Source: Marinomonas transparens (GTDB lineage Bacteria > Pseudomonadota > Gammaproteobacteria > Pseudomonadales > Marinomonadaceae). Taken from it: a stretch of 64,000 nt of DNA. The notes below the pieces were generated by a model. That model saw only the letters and a program-made list of their open reading frames with translations, made no database searches and was not told the origin of the DNA. Position 1 is the stretch's first letter, and the number at the start of each line of letters is the position of its first letter. Positions 1 through 9,705 of this stretch are shown one piece after another. Made by a program: the position numbers and the translations under genes. The stretch spans positions 310,001-374,000 of the forward strand of contig NZ_JAEMNX010000002.1 of NCBI RefSeq assembly GCF_016463975.1. The letters run 5' to 3'.

Positions 1-740
1 CAGGGATTCATGACCCCATAAAAAGCGAATACCTCGATGAAATACGACAGGTTTTCCAGCAAAACCATAAAAAAGTAGCCGGCTTCATTATCGAACCAGT
101 GGTGCAAAACGCAGGGGGAATGCGCTTCTATAATCCAGATTATCTCAATCATTTACGCGCGCTTTGTGATGAATTCGATATCTTATTAATTTTTGATGAA
201 ATCGCCACAGGATTTGGACGTACAGGGAAGCTTTTCGCCACTGATCATAGCAACATTTGCCCAGATATAATGTGCGTTGGTAAAGCGCTAACAGGAGGGT
301 ACATGACACTAGCAGCTACCATTACAACCGATAAAGTTGCCCTTGGCATTAGCGATCAAGGCGGCGTTTTCATGCATGGTCCAACCTTTATGGGCAACCC
401 TCTGGCTTGCTCTGCCGCAAACGCTAGCCTAGCACTACTCAATACCTATGATATTCCAAATAAAATAACCCAGCTTGAAAACTGGATGTGTGAGGCTCTC
501 GCCCCCTGCTCCAAGCTAGAACAAGTCAAAGAAGTTCGATGTTTTGGCGGCATTGGCGTGGTTGAGCTAAAACAGGCTGTCAATCAACATGACATTCAAC
601 CTAAATTCGTTGAACTAGGAGTTTGGGTAAGACCATTCGGAAAGCTCATTTATCTGATGCCTCCCTATGTTATCACTCAACAACAAATCCAAACACTTGC
701 ACAAGCCATCTATAAAGTAGCAAGCGAAGAACCCAACTAA
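1..740 (+). CDS. bioA: Adenosylmethionine-8-amino-7-oxononanoate aminotransferase, 3' part
   Basis: PLP-dependent aminotransferase of biotin synthesis, converting 7-keto-8-aminopelargonate to 7,8-diaminopelargonate with S-adenosylmethionine as amino donor. The frame (codons from base 3) is open to the left edge, so the N-terminal part lies outside the window. Visible class-III aminotransferase features are IEPVVQNAGGM, the cofactor-site stretch FDEIATGFGRTG, and GKALTGG with the presumed Schiff-base lysine at bases 282-284. MHGPTFMGNPLACSAANASLA is the stretch typical of BioA rather than of ornithine or GABA aminotransferases. No other biotin gene is visible next to it. It converges on the chemoreceptor gene, with a hairpin between them. 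Confidence 0.93.
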   Translation, partial: GIHDPIKSEYLDEIRQVFQQNHKKVAGFIIEPVVQNAGGMRFYNPDYLNHLRALCDEFDILLIFDEIATGFGRTGKLFATDHSNICPDIMCVGKALTGGYMTLAATITTDKVALGISDQGGVFMHGPTFMGNPLACSAANASLALLNTYDIPNKITQLENWMCEALAPCSKLEQVKEVRCFGGIGVVELKQAVNQHDIQPKFVELGVWVRPFGKLIYLMPPYVITQQQIQTLAQAIYKVASEEPN

Positions 741-760
741 AGCAAAGTCAAAAAGCATAA

Positions 761-794
761 AAAACCCTTCGTAAAATAACTTCCGAAGGGGTTT
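761..794. terminator. Bidirectional hairpin between bioA and the chemoreceptor gene
   Basis: An inverted repeat (AAACCCTTCG and CGAAGGGGTTT) lies 20 bases past the bioA stop, between convergent genes. A-rich and T-rich flanks make it usable as an intrinsic terminator in either direction, though the T-tracts are short. Confidence 0.6.
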
Positions 795-815
795 AAAGTT
801 TTCCTACAATCAAAA

Positions 816-2378
816 TTACTGCTTCATACGCTCTGCAAGGTTACCTTGCTCATAAGCCTCTTCTTCAATATGAGCAATGTTCAACACAATACTTTCCGCA
901 CTTTCAATACTATTGACACTCAAAGCATCAACATCTTGCATATTATTATTAAGGTCACGAGCCAAACCACCCTGCTCTTCCGAAGACACATTAATTTGAG
1001 CGGTCATTTCAACAATCTGACTAATGGCCGCTTCTATATCACCCATTTTCTGAGCGACTTGAGTCACACTATCCACCCCCTGCTGAGCGACTAACGTGCC
1101 TTTATCAATCGTATTACTCACATCTAATGTATTCGCCTTCAACTCTTCCGTCATATTATGAATATTTTGCGTCGCATCTTGAGTTCGAATCGCCAAGGTC
1201 CGAACTTCATCAGCTACTACAGCAAAACCTCTACCGGCCTCACCAGCACGAGCCGACTCAATCGCCGCATTCAATGCCAATAAGTTAGTTTGCTCAGCAA
1301 TATCACTGATAGAATTAACGACATCATTGATGCTGTCACTACGCTCCGCCAATATAGCTACGACTTTCTTCGCATCAGAAATGTCATGATAAACCTGACG
1401 CATGGTATCGCCTGTTTGTTGTGCTAATGAACGACTCTCCTGAGAAAGCGCACCAACAGACTCTGTTGCTTTCACCGCCACATGAACATGCTCTGCCACA
1501 TTAGTAACACTAGCAAGCAACTGAGAACTAGCCGCCACCACATCCTGAAAAGTATGACGCTGTTTATTCGAGTTGGCCAAATTAGTCGATACACTCGACT
1601 TAGCCTCGGACGCCCTATGCTGCAACTGCCGCGCGCCTTCCTTCAAACGATACCTGAAAGTATTACCTGCCGCCTCTTGGTGAATTTTGGCAAATTTTAT
1701 CGCAGCCTTAACACCTATAGTTTTACAATATAAATACTGACCAATGGGGTTATGTGCTTCTGCCGACAAACTAGAAACCACACTGTTCAATGACTGCTTT
1801 TGATGATAAGTCAGCAAAATACCTAAAAGCGCCAAAATAGGCCCTACCACTTGTAGCGCCTGCATATCTGACAATAAGCCAATGATTGCCAACAAAATAA
1901 AACATGAGGCCAAGGGCCAAAAAACATTACTTAAATAGGCAGAAACTTTCGTCATTAAAGGAAGCAAGCTTTTGCCACCATTAATACGATCATAAACAGA
2001 TTGGGCATGATTAATTTCATCACGAGTCGCCTTACGCCGAACCGACTCATAACCAATCACTCGGCTACCGTCCAACAGCGGACTAACATGGGCACTCACC
2101 CAGTAATGGTCACCATTTTCACAGCGATTCTTCACCAACCCCATCCAGCTTTTACCTTGCTTTAAATTAGCCCACATATCAGCAAAAACCGCTGGGGGCA
2201 CATCAGGGTGACGAATCAAATTATGAGGAGCACCGATCAAAGCTTCACGCTCATAACCTGCAACCTTGCAAAAAGCATCGTTAACAAAAGTAATCTGTCC
2301 TTTGACATCGGTACTAGATACTAAAACATCACTTTCCGGAAAATCATTTTCTTTATTTGTTACTGGCATCTTGCGCAT
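816..2378 (-). CDS. PAS-domain methyl-accepting chemotaxis protein (Aer-like)
   Basis: Chemoreceptor of 520 residues. A PAS domain covers about residues 15-110 ([35 protein letters not shown]), the pattern of Aer-type redox/aerotaxis sensors. Two closely spaced hydrophobic segments follow at about 150-195 with almost no periplasmic loop, so sensing is probably cytoplasmic. The rest is a long coiled coil with the conserved signalling tip ([31 protein letters not shown]) that contacts CheA and CheW. There is no CheR-docking pentapeptide at the C-terminus. The likely cue is energy state or oxygen; FAD binding is inferred from family, not seen. A GAGAG-like ribosome site precedes the ATG. It stands alone with no che genes nearby. 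Confidence 0.9.
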   Translation of the reverse strand: MRKMPVTNKENDFPESDVLVSSTDVKGQITFVNDAFCKVAGYEREALIGAPHNLIRHPDVPPAVFADMWANLKQGKSWMGLVKNRCENGDHYWVSAHVSPLLDGSRVIGYESVRRKATRDEINHAQSVYDRINGGKSLLPLMTKVSAYLSNVFWPLASCFILLAIIGLLSDMQALQVVGPILALLGILLTYHQKQSLNSVVSSLSAEAHNPIGQYLYCKTIGVKAAIKFAKIHQEAAGNTFRYRLKEGARQLQHRASEAKSSVSTNLANSNKQRHTFQDVVAASSQLLASVTNVAEHVHVAVKATESVGALSQESRSLAQQTGDTMRQVYHDISDAKKVVAILAERSDSINDVVNSISDIAEQTNLLALNAAIESARAGEAGRGFAVVADEVRTLAIRTQDATQNIHNMTEELKANTLDVSNTIDKGTLVAQQGVDSVTQVAQKMGDIEAAISQIVEMTAQINVSSEEQGGLARDLNNNMQDVDALSVNSIESAESIVLNIAHIEEEAYEQGNLAERMKQ

Positions 2379-2457
2379 AAATAACTCTCGATTCCATATT
2401 CATTATTTTAATTGATTGTGAGCACCTCTAATCGGCATAAAATACACCATATAAGAC

Positions 2458-3834
2458 CTACTCGTCATCAAAATCCCTATAAGCATCCGGCGCTAAATCT
2501 TCAAAGCGCGTATATTTACCCACAAAGGCCAAGCGACAGGTACCGATTGGACCATTACGCTGCTTACCAATAATAATTTCAGCTATACCTTTATGTGGTG
2601 TATCTTCATGATAAACCTCATCACGATACACAAAGGAAATGACATCCGCATCCTGCTCAATCGCTCCCGATTCACGCAAATCCGAGTTAACAGGACGTTT
2701 ATTAGGCCGATTCTCCAAGCTACGGTTTAGCTGAGAAAGTGCCACTACCGGACATTCCATCTCCTTCGCAATTGCCTTAAGTGACCGTGAAATTTCAGAA
2801 ATTTCATTGGTTCGACCTTCTGTAAACCCCGGAATTTGCATCAACTGAAGATAATCGACCATGATCATCGCGACACCACCATGCTCACGCGCAATACGAC
2901 GTACACGAGAACGCATCTCCGTTGGACTAATACCACCAGTATCATCAATAAACAGCTTGCGATCCTTCAGCATCTTTACAGATGACATCAGCTTATCCCA
3001 ATCCTCTTGGATCAACTGGCCGGAACGCATACGCGTCTGATCAATACGACCAAGAGAAGACAACATACGCATCATCAATTGCTCTGAGGGCATCTCCAAA
3101 CTAAATACAATGACAGGCTTATCTGTAATCATGGTGGCATTTTCCACCAAGTTCATTGCAAAGGTCGTCTTACCCATAGAAGGACGGCCAGCCACGATAA
3201 TAAGATCCGATTTCTGCATACCCGCGGTCATCGCATCCAGATCCGTAAAGCCGGTACTCAACCCCGTAATCGCCCCTTCTTGATGATAAAGTTCATCGAT
3301 TTTATCAACCGTCGCACTCAGAATATCGGCCGCAATTCGAGGCCCACCTTTTTTCTCACCACCTTCCGCAATTTGAAATATTTTACGCTCTGCCTCATCC
3401 AACACTTCGGCAGCCGTCATACCTTCCGGATGAAAGGCGCGGGAAGAAATTTCATTTGTTGTCGAAATCAAGCGACGCAAAATCGAACGTTCACGAACGA
3501 TTTCCGCATAAGAGGCAATATTCGAAGAGCTTGGCGTGGCTTCGGCAACCTCAATCAAATAGGCCATGCCACCGATAGATTCTAAATCACCACGCTTATC
3601 TAAACGCTCACCTATAGTTACCACATCAATAGGTTCAGACTCATCAGCTAAGCGCGCAATAACAGTAAAAATCAGCTGATGCTCTGGACGGTAAAAATCA
3701 TCCGCAATAACCAGCTCAGAGACCTTTTCCCAAGCCTCAGGGTCAAGCATTAAACCGCCAACAACGGAACGCTCAGCCTCAATAGAATAAGGTGGTAACT
3801 TAATAGAAGCGATTTCAGAATCATCTAGTTGCAC
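2458..3834 (-). CDS. dnaB: Replicative DNA helicase DnaB
   Basis: Hexameric 5'-3' helicase that unwinds DNA at the replication fork and recruits primase. Its 458 residues are close to the family norm of about 470. The N-terminal helical domain (PYSIEAERSVVGGLML) is followed by a RecA-like motor domain with Walker A GRPSMGKTT near residue 218, Walker B MIMVDYLQLM, and the motif QLNRSLENRPNKRP. There is no intein. The start is a GTG with a weak ribosome site. It lies downstream of rplI in the same direction, separated by a terminator. Proximity of dnaB to the rpsF-rplI operon is common in bacteria. Confidence 0.96.
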   Translation of the reverse strand: MQLDDSEIASIKLPPYSIEAERSVVGGLMLDPEAWEKVSELVIADDFYRPEHQLIFTVIARLADESEPIDVVTIGERLDKRGDLESIGGMAYLIEVAEATPSSSNIASYAEIVRERSILRRLISTTNEISSRAFHPEGMTAAEVLDEAERKIFQIAEGGEKKGGPRIAADILSATVDKIDELYHQEGAITGLSTGFTDLDAMTAGMQKSDLIIVAGRPSMGKTTFAMNLVENATMITDKPVIVFSLEMPSEQLMMRMLSSLGRIDQTRMRSGQLIQEDWDKLMSSVKMLKDRKLFIDDTGGISPTEMRSRVRRIAREHGGVAMIMVDYLQLMQIPGFTEGRTNEISEISRSLKAIAKEMECPVVALSQLNRSLENRPNKRPVNSDLRESGAIEQDADVISFVYRDEVYHEDTPHKGIAEIIIGKQRNGPIGTCRLAFVGKYTRFEDLAPDAYRDFDDE

Positions 3835-3891
3835 GCAAAATACTCATACGAAAATGGAAGAAAAACAGGACAATTAGCTTATCACGCTGAT

Positions 3892-3926
3892 AAAAAAAGG
3901 GCATCTTGCAATAAGCAAGATACCCT
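3892..3926 (-). terminator. Intrinsic terminator of the rpsF-rplI operon
   Basis: On the minus strand a stem GGGTATCTTGC / GCAAGATGCCC with a five-base loop is followed by a run of seven T. It sits about 50 bases past the rplI stop and separates the ribosomal operon from dnaB. Confidence 0.8.
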
Positions 3927-3977
3927 TCTCTTTTTAAGGAAGATTCACATCTTCTTTAAGTAATCTACCTAGGCAAA

Positions 3978-4421
3978 TTACTCTGCAGTTACAGACAAAG
4001 TAATAGTAACAACAACTTCAGCATGAAGTTGAACATCTACTTCGAAAGAACCTGTGTGACGAATCGCGCCTTCAGGAAGACGGATCTCAGCTTTAGATAC
4101 TTCTACTTGCGCAGAAATAATGTCAGCGATATCACGAGTACCAATAGAACCGAAAAGCTTACCTTCATCGCCCGCATTCGCAGCGATAGTGAAAGTTTTG
4201 CCTTCTAGCGTCTGAGCACGAGCTTCAGCTGCGGCTTTACGCTCAGCCGCTTGCGCTTCAAGTTCAACACGACGCTCTTCAAAGCTAGCCAAGTTAGCTT
4301 TTGTAGCCATTACAGCTTTTTTGTTCGGAATCAAAAAGTTACGAGCATAGCCTGGTTTAACGACAGCAACGTCACCAATTCCACCTAGCTTGTTTACTTT
4401 GTCGAGTAGAATAACTTCCAT
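3978..4421 (-). CDS. rplI: 50S ribosomal protein L9
   Basis: Large-subunit protein binding 23S rRNA near the L1 stalk. I place the start at the ATG giving MEVILLDKV (147 residues, close to the usual 148-150). An AGAGG ribosome site lies eight bases upstream of that ATG. A GTG three codons further up (MIEMEV) would put the ribosome site too close. The N-terminal RNA-binding domain with [17 protein letters not shown] is followed by the long connecting helix (about 45-75) and the C-terminal domain ([13 protein letters not shown]). It is the last gene of the rpsF-rpsR-membrane protein-rplI operon. Confidence 0.96.
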   Translation of the reverse strand: MEVILLDKVNKLGGIGDVAVVKPGYARNFLIPNKKAVMATKANLASFEERRVELEAQAAERKAAAEARAQTLEGKTFTIAANAGDEGKLFGSIGTRDIADIISAQVEVSKAEIRLPEGAIRHTGSFEVDVQLHAEVVVTITLSVTAE

Positions 4422-4444
4422 CTCGATCACCTCTAATTAATCAA

Positions 4445-5305
4445 TTAGCTATCACTTGAGTTGGACGCTTTATCTTGGATTCGCTCGCGTATATTTACAA
4501 AACTATCAATTACACAGAGAGCAACCAAAATATTCATGAAATACACGTTCAACACGAAAAATCCAACAAGATAAAATGCGATTAGTCCAACATTCCCAAT
4601 TCTTTTTTTAGCAAGAATACCATGTATCAACGCTAATCCAGGCAACACTAAAGCAGGCACAGCAGCTTGAGATAAAATAGCGAACGACCCACCTAGGCTT
4701 TCACCTATCAGCACCATCACACCCAATATCAAACTAAATGCTACCGGCAGTCTTAGCCGATGAAACTCAGCACGTAATCCACCAGGATTATAGAGCCCTG
4801 ACTGCCACTTCCTCGCTAAGAATAACGAAGCAATCGCAAAAACCACTTGGAAGATGGATATCGCCACCACCGCCTGATTGAAAATAACACTTTTCTCAGG
4901 AGCCTCAACACCTTCAGAAGTCAGCACACTTTGTACCAGCGTTACCGCTAAATTCAATATGTCTGTCATCAAAAGAGGCTGAAGCAGGGAACTGATAACA
5001 GCTAAAAAGCTGCCAATCAATAACACCCAACTCCATGACATTGTGACTCTAAGTAAATAGCTCAACAATGCCACATCAATCAACACCATTAATGCTGTAG
5101 CATCACCTTGAATCACCCACAACACAAGTGCTGGTAAGCAACCCCAAGCAAATACAGGTATCCCTTCTTTTACACCTTTACGAAGCATCACCAACCCAAG
5201 GATGGCAGCCGCTAGCCAAAACATCATAGGGATCAAATTAAACACCATCACACCAATAATGGCATTTAAGCGTTTTTTCATTACCCAATTAGCTAAACCG
5301 CTCAT
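4445..5305 (-). CDS. Polytopic membrane protein between rpsR and rplI (possibly DUF2232/YybS-like)
   Basis: A 286-residue integral inner-membrane protein with about seven to eight hydrophobic segments and short polar loops. There is no enzyme motif that I recognise. It sits 21 bases after rpsR and 23 before rplI, in an operon otherwise made of ribosomal proteins. From recall, pseudomonads and relatives carry a membrane protein at this position that has been grouped with YybS/DUF2232, but I cannot confirm the family from sequence alone. Function is unknown. Being inside a highly expressed ribosomal operon, it may be limited by its weak ribosome site: no clear Shine-Dalgarno precedes the ATG. 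A second ATG eight codons in (MKKRLN) is a possible alternative start. Confidence 0.8.
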   Translation of the reverse strand: MSGLANWVMKKRLNAIIGVMVFNLIPMMFWLAAAILGLVMLRKGVKEGIPVFAWGCLPALVLWVIQGDATALMVLIDVALLSYLLRVTMSWSWVLLIGSFLAVISSLLQPLLMTDILNLAVTLVQSVLTSEGVEAPEKSVIFNQAVVAISIFQVVFAIASLFLARKWQSGLYNPGGLRAEFHRLRLPVAFSLILGVMVLIGESLGGSFAILSQAAVPALVLPGLALIHGILAKKRIGNVGLIAFYLVGFFVLNVYFMNILVALCVIDSFVNIRERIQDKASNSSDS

Positions 5306-5326
5306 AAGGACGCTTCTACTAGCCGC

Positions 5327-5557
5327 TTAGTTAAAGTGGCTGTCAGTGTAAGGAAGTAAAGCTATGTAGCGAGCGCGTTTGATAGCAGTCGCTAGTTGAC
5401 GCTGGTAACGCGCCTTAGTGCCAGTAATACGGCTAGGTACGATTTTACCAGTTTCAGTAACGTAACCTTTCAGTGTTTCTAGATCTTTATAATCGATCTC
5501 TTTAACGCCTTCTGCAGTAAAACGGCAGAACTTACGACGACGGAAAAAACGAGCCAT
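5327..5557 (-). CDS. rpsR: 30S ribosomal protein S18
   Basis: A 76-residue basic protein of the 30S platform that binds 16S rRNA as a heterodimer with S6. The sequence [31 protein letters not shown] and [10 protein letters not shown] is the standard bacterial S18. It follows rpsF after a 23-base gap containing an AGGAG ribosome site, as expected for co-translated partners. Confidence 0.97.
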   Translation of the reverse strand: MARFFRRRKFCRFTAEGVKEIDYKDLETLKGYVTETGKIVPSRITGTKARYQRQLATAIKRARYIALLPYTDSHFN

Positions 5558-5580
5558 GAGTGTCTCCTAATACAAATAGA

Positions 5581-5988
5581 TTAATCTTCAGATTCTTCAG
5601 TAACTTCTTCAGCAGAAGTATCGTTGCTACGCTCTTCACGCTGAGGAGCTGGACGACGATCTTCACGACCTTCAGAAGCTTTGATAGGAGAAACATCAGT
5701 AACCGCATCTTTACGACGAATCACCAAATTACGGATGATGGCATCGTTGTAGCGGAAAGTGTCGTTTAATTCAGACAAAACACTGTCAGAACACTCAACG
5801 TTCATAAGAACATAGTGTGCTTTGTGAATTTTGTTGATTGGGTAAGCAAGTTGACGACGACCCCAATCTTCTAGACGGTGAACTTGACCACCATCTTCAG
5901 TAATTAGGTTGGTGTAACGCTCAACCATTGCTGGTACTTGTTCGCTTTGATCTGGGTGAACCAGAAAGACGATTTCATAATGACGCAT
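5581..5988 (-). CDS. rpsF: 30S ribosomal protein S6
   Basis: A 135-residue S6, the partner of S18. The N-terminus [19 protein letters not shown] and the segment [18 protein letters not shown] are characteristic. The C-terminal tail (from about residue 105) is strongly acidic with several Glu pairs and ends ESED. This resembles the enterobacterial S6 tail, which RimK extends with glutamates; whether that happens here is unknown. A clear AAGGAGAG ribosome site precedes the ATG. It is the first gene of the operon. Confidence 0.97.
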   Translation of the reverse strand: MRHYEIVFLVHPDQSEQVPAMVERYTNLITEDGGQVHRLEDWGRRQLAYPINKIHKAHYVLMNVECSDSVLSELNDTFRYNDAIIRNLVIRRKDAVTDVSPIKASEGREDRRPAPQREERSNDTSAEEVTEESED

Positions 5989-6074
5989 TTAAGCTCTCCT
6001 TATGGGTTCTTAGTCTCCGCGCTTTCCCTGTTATAAAGCTGTGAGACAAGGAGTATTGATTTACAGGGACGCGC

Positions 6075-6104
6075 ATTATATAGCACTAATGAACAATAAG
6101 TAAA
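6075..6104 (-). promoter_or_regulatory. Sigma70-type promoter of the rpsF operon
   Basis: On the minus strand: TTTACT, 18-base spacer, TATAAT, then a GC-rich discriminator (GCGCG). That arrangement is typical of strong, stringently controlled ribosomal promoters. It lies about 90 bases upstream of the rpsF ATG, leaving a leader long enough for S6:S18 autoregulation. I could not identify the S6:S18-binding structure with certainty. Confidence 0.65.
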
Positions 6105-6267
6105 CGAAATCAGGCCTTATTAATGCATATGCCAAATACGATATATCAGCATGAAATAAGCTCACTAGTTTGCAAAAAACATTCATATTACGCCAACCCT
6201 TTTACAGCAAGAGGTGAAGGGCCTAGAATCCTGAAAAACACGACTAACATTAATAGGCACAAGTACT

Positions 6268-6996
6268 ATGAAAAAAACAGTATCAGCATTCTTGTTTCTT
6301 ACCCCTCTTATAGCTCAAGCAAATGGTAGCCTGGGCATCTTTGGTACACTATCCGAATCCATTTATAAAGATACTGATTCTAAATCGAGAGCCCTGCCCA
6401 ACATTTCTTATGAGGGTGAAAACTTCTACTTCAAATTACCCGAAATTGGCTATCGATTTTTGCCCCAAAAATCCATGCAAAACCTTGCCGTCGGTGTCGC
6501 TTACCAAGCATCTAAATTCGATCCAGATGACTCAAGCGATACCAACATAAAACAACTTGATGATAGGGACGACAGCGTTATGGCATTTGCCTCTTATCAA
6601 TTAGGCAGAATGTTTAAAACAAAATTAGCACAAGATATTAGTGGCACACACGATGGGTTTTCCGCCGAAGTTGAGCTCTCTTACCCAATGCCTGTCGCCT
6701 CTTGGAGAGTTATTCCGTCCATATCCTACAGCTATATGGACAGCAAAATGAGCAATCACGCCTTCGGCGTATCACAAAGTGAATCAGCTCAAACTGGCGG
6801 AACTATTGCCGCCTATGATTCATCATCTGTTTCCTTAGTCACCTATGGAATAAAAGCCATGTACCCAGTGACTAAGAGTGTCAACATTATGCTCGGCGTT
6901 AGCCAAAGCAAATACGATGATGATATTCTCAATAGCCCTCTGGTTGAGGATGACACTGTAAACTCTGCATTAGCAGGCATCATGGTTAATTTCTAA
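6268..6996 (+). CDS. MipA/OmpV-family outer membrane protein
   Basis: A 242-residue exported protein: signal peptide MKKTVSAFLFLTPLIAQA with cleavage after AQA, then alternating polar and aromatic strands ending in a terminal Phe (GIMVNF), the classic outer-membrane beta-barrel ending. Segments such as YEGENFYFKLPEIGYRF match the pattern I associate with MipA/OmpV proteins. Some members scaffold murein hydrolases and others respond to osmolarity; the role here is unknown. It is monocistronic, or precedes the exporter genes after 44 bases. Confidence 0.75.
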   Translation: MKKTVSAFLFLTPLIAQANGSLGIFGTLSESIYKDTDSKSRALPNISYEGENFYFKLPEIGYRFLPQKSMQNLAVGVAYQASKFDPDDSSDTNIKQLDDRDDSVMAFASYQLGRMFKTKLAQDISGTHDGFSAEVELSYPMPVASWRVIPSISYSYMDSKMSNHAFGVSQSESAQTGGTIAAYDSSSVSLVTYGIKAMYPVTKSVNIMLGVSQSKYDDDILNSPLVEDDTVNSALAGIMVNF

Positions 6997-7040
6997 TAAC
7001 TAACCACATCCTAAAGTTATTAAAGGAAAGCAAGTAACGC

Positions 7041-7937
7041 ATGAAAAACCTGTCAAATAACACTCAAGCCATGCTATTTGGTTTAGGTGCCGTGTTACTT
7101 TGGTCCACCGTTGCTACTGCTTTCTCTATTTCACTCAAATACCTATCACCCACTCAATTATTAATTGTTGCCAACCTAGTCTCATTGCTCTTTTTGGTGT
7201 CACTGATTTTATTTAAAGGGGAGTTCACTCAGCTCATCACAATCGCCAAGCAGTCATGGAAGTCCTCCCTATTTTTTGGCGCGATCAACCCATTTATCTA
7301 TTACCTAATATTACTGCAAGCCTATAACATATTACCCGCGCAGGAAGCCCAAGCCATCAACTACACTTGGGCAATTGTACTGAGTTTCATGGCAGTTCCT
7401 ATTCTAAAACAACGCCTTAAAGTAGCTGACTATATTGCGGCTGGAGCCTGCTACTTTGGCGTTCTCTACATATCTACTCGGGGACAAATCAGCACTTTAG
7501 AATTCTCCAATATTTTAGGCGTTGCTTTTGCCCTACTAAGTACAGTCATTTGGGCCTGCTATTGGCTCTTCAACACCAAGGACAAAAGGCCAAGTCTGAT
7601 TGGCTTAACCCTCAATTTCGCTTTTGCCTTACCTTTAATATTGATATACGCCGGCTTAACGGGTGAGTTGACACATTGGGATACGAGAGGGGTAGTAGGC
7701 GCAATTTACATTGGATTATTTGAGATGGGGTTAAGCTTTATTTTATGGAACAAAGCGATGAAGCTAACATCAAATACCAGCCAAATCGCTAATCTTATAT
7801 TCTTAGCACCTCTACTCTCAATGATCTGGTTATCACAAATCGCTAATGAACCCATTCTTAGCTCCACTCTTGTGGGTTTAGCTTGTATCCTATCTGGCCT
7901 ATTTATTCAAAACTGGGCAAAAAGAAAAGCCCCATAA
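7041..7937 (+). CDS. EamA/DMT-superfamily transporter (first of three)
   Basis: A 298-residue protein with about ten transmembrane helices arranged as two EamA repeats (first at about 10-140, second at about 155-290). The repeat ends ISTRGQI and GLFIQNW are typical. The family exports amino acids, metabolites or drugs; no substrate can be read from the sequence. An AAAGGAA ribosome site lies upstream of the ATG. The next EamA gene begins 21 bases downstream on the same strand, so the two are probably co-transcribed. Confidence 0.88.
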   Translation: MKNLSNNTQAMLFGLGAVLLWSTVATAFSISLKYLSPTQLLIVANLVSLLFLVSLILFKGEFTQLITIAKQSWKSSLFFGAINPFIYYLILLQAYNILPAQEAQAINYTWAIVLSFMAVPILKQRLKVADYIAAGACYFGVLYISTRGQISTLEFSNILGVAFALLSTVIWACYWLFNTKDKRPSLIGLTLNFAFALPLILIYAGLTGELTHWDTRGVVGAIYIGLFEMGLSFILWNKAMKLTSNTSQIANLIFLAPLLSMIWLSQIANEPILSSTLVGLACILSGLFIQNWAKRKAP

Positions 7938-7958
7938 AAACAATAAAAGAGACATATT

Positions 7959-8864
7959 ATGCCTTCGTTCATCTACTTATTACTGCCTGTTCTATTTTGG
8001 TCAGGCAATTATGTACTTGGGCGCTTCACTGTTGCTGTGGGCATAGACCCTTTTACCATTTCTTTTTTACGCTGGAGTCTCGCCTGTCTCATCATTCTGC
8101 CTTTTGCGTATAAAAAACTGTGGAGAGAAAAGGAAACTATTGCTAAAAATTGGCCTCTCTTGGTTTTATTCGGCTGGTTAGGAATTTGTAATTACAATCT
8201 ATTTTTATACATTGGCTTAACCTCTACCACGGTGACCAATGCCGTATTACTCAACGCCGTCATGCCAGTAATGATACTAATCACAGCTCGCCTGCTACTT
8301 GGCAGTAAAACCTCTTGGCTGCAAAATACTGGCATTACTATTTCAACTGTCGGTGCCATCGCCATCATCAGTAGAGGCAACCTAGATACCTTGTTACACC
8401 TCACTATTTCTCACGGAGACTTATGGATTATCGGCGCCGCAATATGCTGGGCGATCTATTCTGTGATGATAGCCAAACGCCCAAAAGAAATGTCGTTAAT
8501 TGGTTTTTTTGCCTGTACCGCCTTAATCGGTACTTTAATCCAAATGCCATTATTTGTATTTTTCGGACACAGCCAATTAAGCAATTTCACATCAGGCAAC
8601 TGGGCAACTATTATTTATATGGGAGTCTTTGCTTCGATTGGCGCTTTTTTATGCTGGAATACTGGAATTCAAAAGCTAGGGGCCGCCACAGCAGGACATT
8701 TTATTCACCTGATGCCCGTATTTAGCATAGGTCTATCGGCCATTTTTTTAGGAGAAAGCATGCACTCATATCACTACATTGGCATGGCACTGATTTTCTC
8801 CGGTATTTTTGTTGCGACGATTCTTAACAAGCAGCTAACTAGCCCCTATCTCGAGCGATTTTAG
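7959..8864 (+). CDS. EamA/DMT-superfamily transporter (second of three)
   Basis: A 301-residue, ten-helix protein with two EamA repeats. It has the family signatures FWSGNYVLGRFTV near the N-terminus, TVTNAVLLNAVMPV in the first repeat, and HLMPVFSIGLSAIFLGE in the second. It resembles RhaT/YdcZ-like exporters in layout, but the substrate is unknown. It lies 21 bases after another EamA gene. Its last 26 bases overlap the 3' end of a third, convergent EamA gene, so the two share a terminal region read on both strands. Confidence 0.88.
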   Translation: MPSFIYLLLPVLFWSGNYVLGRFTVAVGIDPFTISFLRWSLACLIILPFAYKKLWREKETIAKNWPLLVLFGWLGICNYNLFLYIGLTSTTVTNAVLLNAVMPVMILITARLLLGSKTSWLQNTGITISTVGAIAIISRGNLDTLLHLTISHGDLWIIGAAICWAIYSVMIAKRPKEMSLIGFFACTALIGTLIQMPLFVFFGHSQLSNFTSGNWATIIYMGVFASIGAFLCWNTGIQKLGAATAGHFIHLMPVFSIGLSAIFLGESMHSYHYIGMALIFSGIFVATILNKQLTSPYLERF

Positions 8865-9705
8865 TACTAATTAATATACTCATAAAAATAAATAACATGC
8901 CTAAAACCGCATAAACATCAGGCACATGCCCCCAAATCACCACTCCCCAAAAACCACTAAATACCACCCCTATATAACTCACTGGCGAAACAATGCTCGC
9001 AGGAGCATAACTATACGCCTTGTTATAAAGATACATACCCAAATACAGGGTAATAGACACCGCCAATACAACAGGCCAAGCTTTAGCAGGCAATAGCATG
9101 CTACCGCCCTGAATAAACACCAAGGGAAGAGATAATAAAGTCGATATAAAAAAATACACAAACAGAGTTTCCCGTCCGGAAACCTGCTGTGACAACATAC
9201 GGGTCGTCACCATTGAAAAAGCCAACCCTAATGCCGAAAGCAGCCCCACGAGATGCCAAGGGTTTAAATGGTTAGGCGTCGGATGAATAACAAAAGCCAC
9301 ACCAACAAAACCAATTATCAAGGGTAACCAACGGGATTTTGGTATCTTAATTCTATGTAATATAAGCACCACAAAAGGTACACACAAAGGCGCACAGGTT
9401 CGCAGTAAAGACGCTTCAACCAAAGGAATATGATTCAAAGACCAATAATAAAAAAGAAAACCAGTAAAGCCACCAACGCTACGTAAAAAATGGATTTTCC
9501 AGACAGAAAAAGAACGCCTTTTCCAACGTCCACGCATTTGGGGCAAAAGAATCAAGGCACAAAATAAACTCTGCCAAAATACCAAGCTCGACAACGAGAT
9601 CATGGTTTGCGCCTGTTTCGCTGCCAATGCAGTAATAGACAAAACAAAAGCGTAGGCAATCGTCATCACAATGCCTTTTTTTAACAATAACTTACTACCC
9701 TGCAT
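8839..9705 (-). CDS. EamA/DMT-superfamily transporter (third of three)
   Basis: A 288-residue, ten-helix membrane protein with two EamA repeats, on the strand opposite the previous two. Features include HFLRSVGGFTGFLFYYWSL and ISTLLSLPLVFIQGG. The first repeat resembles S-adenosylmethionine/riboflavin-type EamA exporters, but this is not decisive. The stop codon lies inside the 3' end of the neighbouring gene (26-base convergent overlap). It is not an obvious recent duplicate of the other two, since the three sequences differ throughout. Confidence 0.86.
   Translation of the reverse strand: MQGSKLLLKKGIVMTIAYAFVLSITALAAKQAQTMISLSSLVFWQSLFCALILLPQMRGRWKRRSFSVWKIHFLRSVGGFTGFLFYYWSLNHIPLVEASLLRTCAPLCVPFVVLILHRIKIPKSRWLPLIIGFVGVAFVIHPTPNHLNPWHLVGLLSALGLAFSMVTTRMLSQQVSGRETLFVYFFISTLLSLPLVFIQGGSMLLPAKAWPVVLAVSITLYLGMYLYNKAYSYAPASIVSPVSYIGVVFSGFWGVVIWGHVPDVYAVLGMLFIFMSILISTKIARDRG

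Noticed and set aside
3280-3585. Plus-strand 101-codon open frame inside dnaB
   Set aside because: It lies wholly antisense to a strongly conserved gene and its product has no recognisable features.
6123-6329. Plus-strand 68-codon frame before the MipA/OmpV-like gene
   Set aside because: It overlaps the signal-peptide start of the real gene in another frame and has no ribosome site or protein-like composition.
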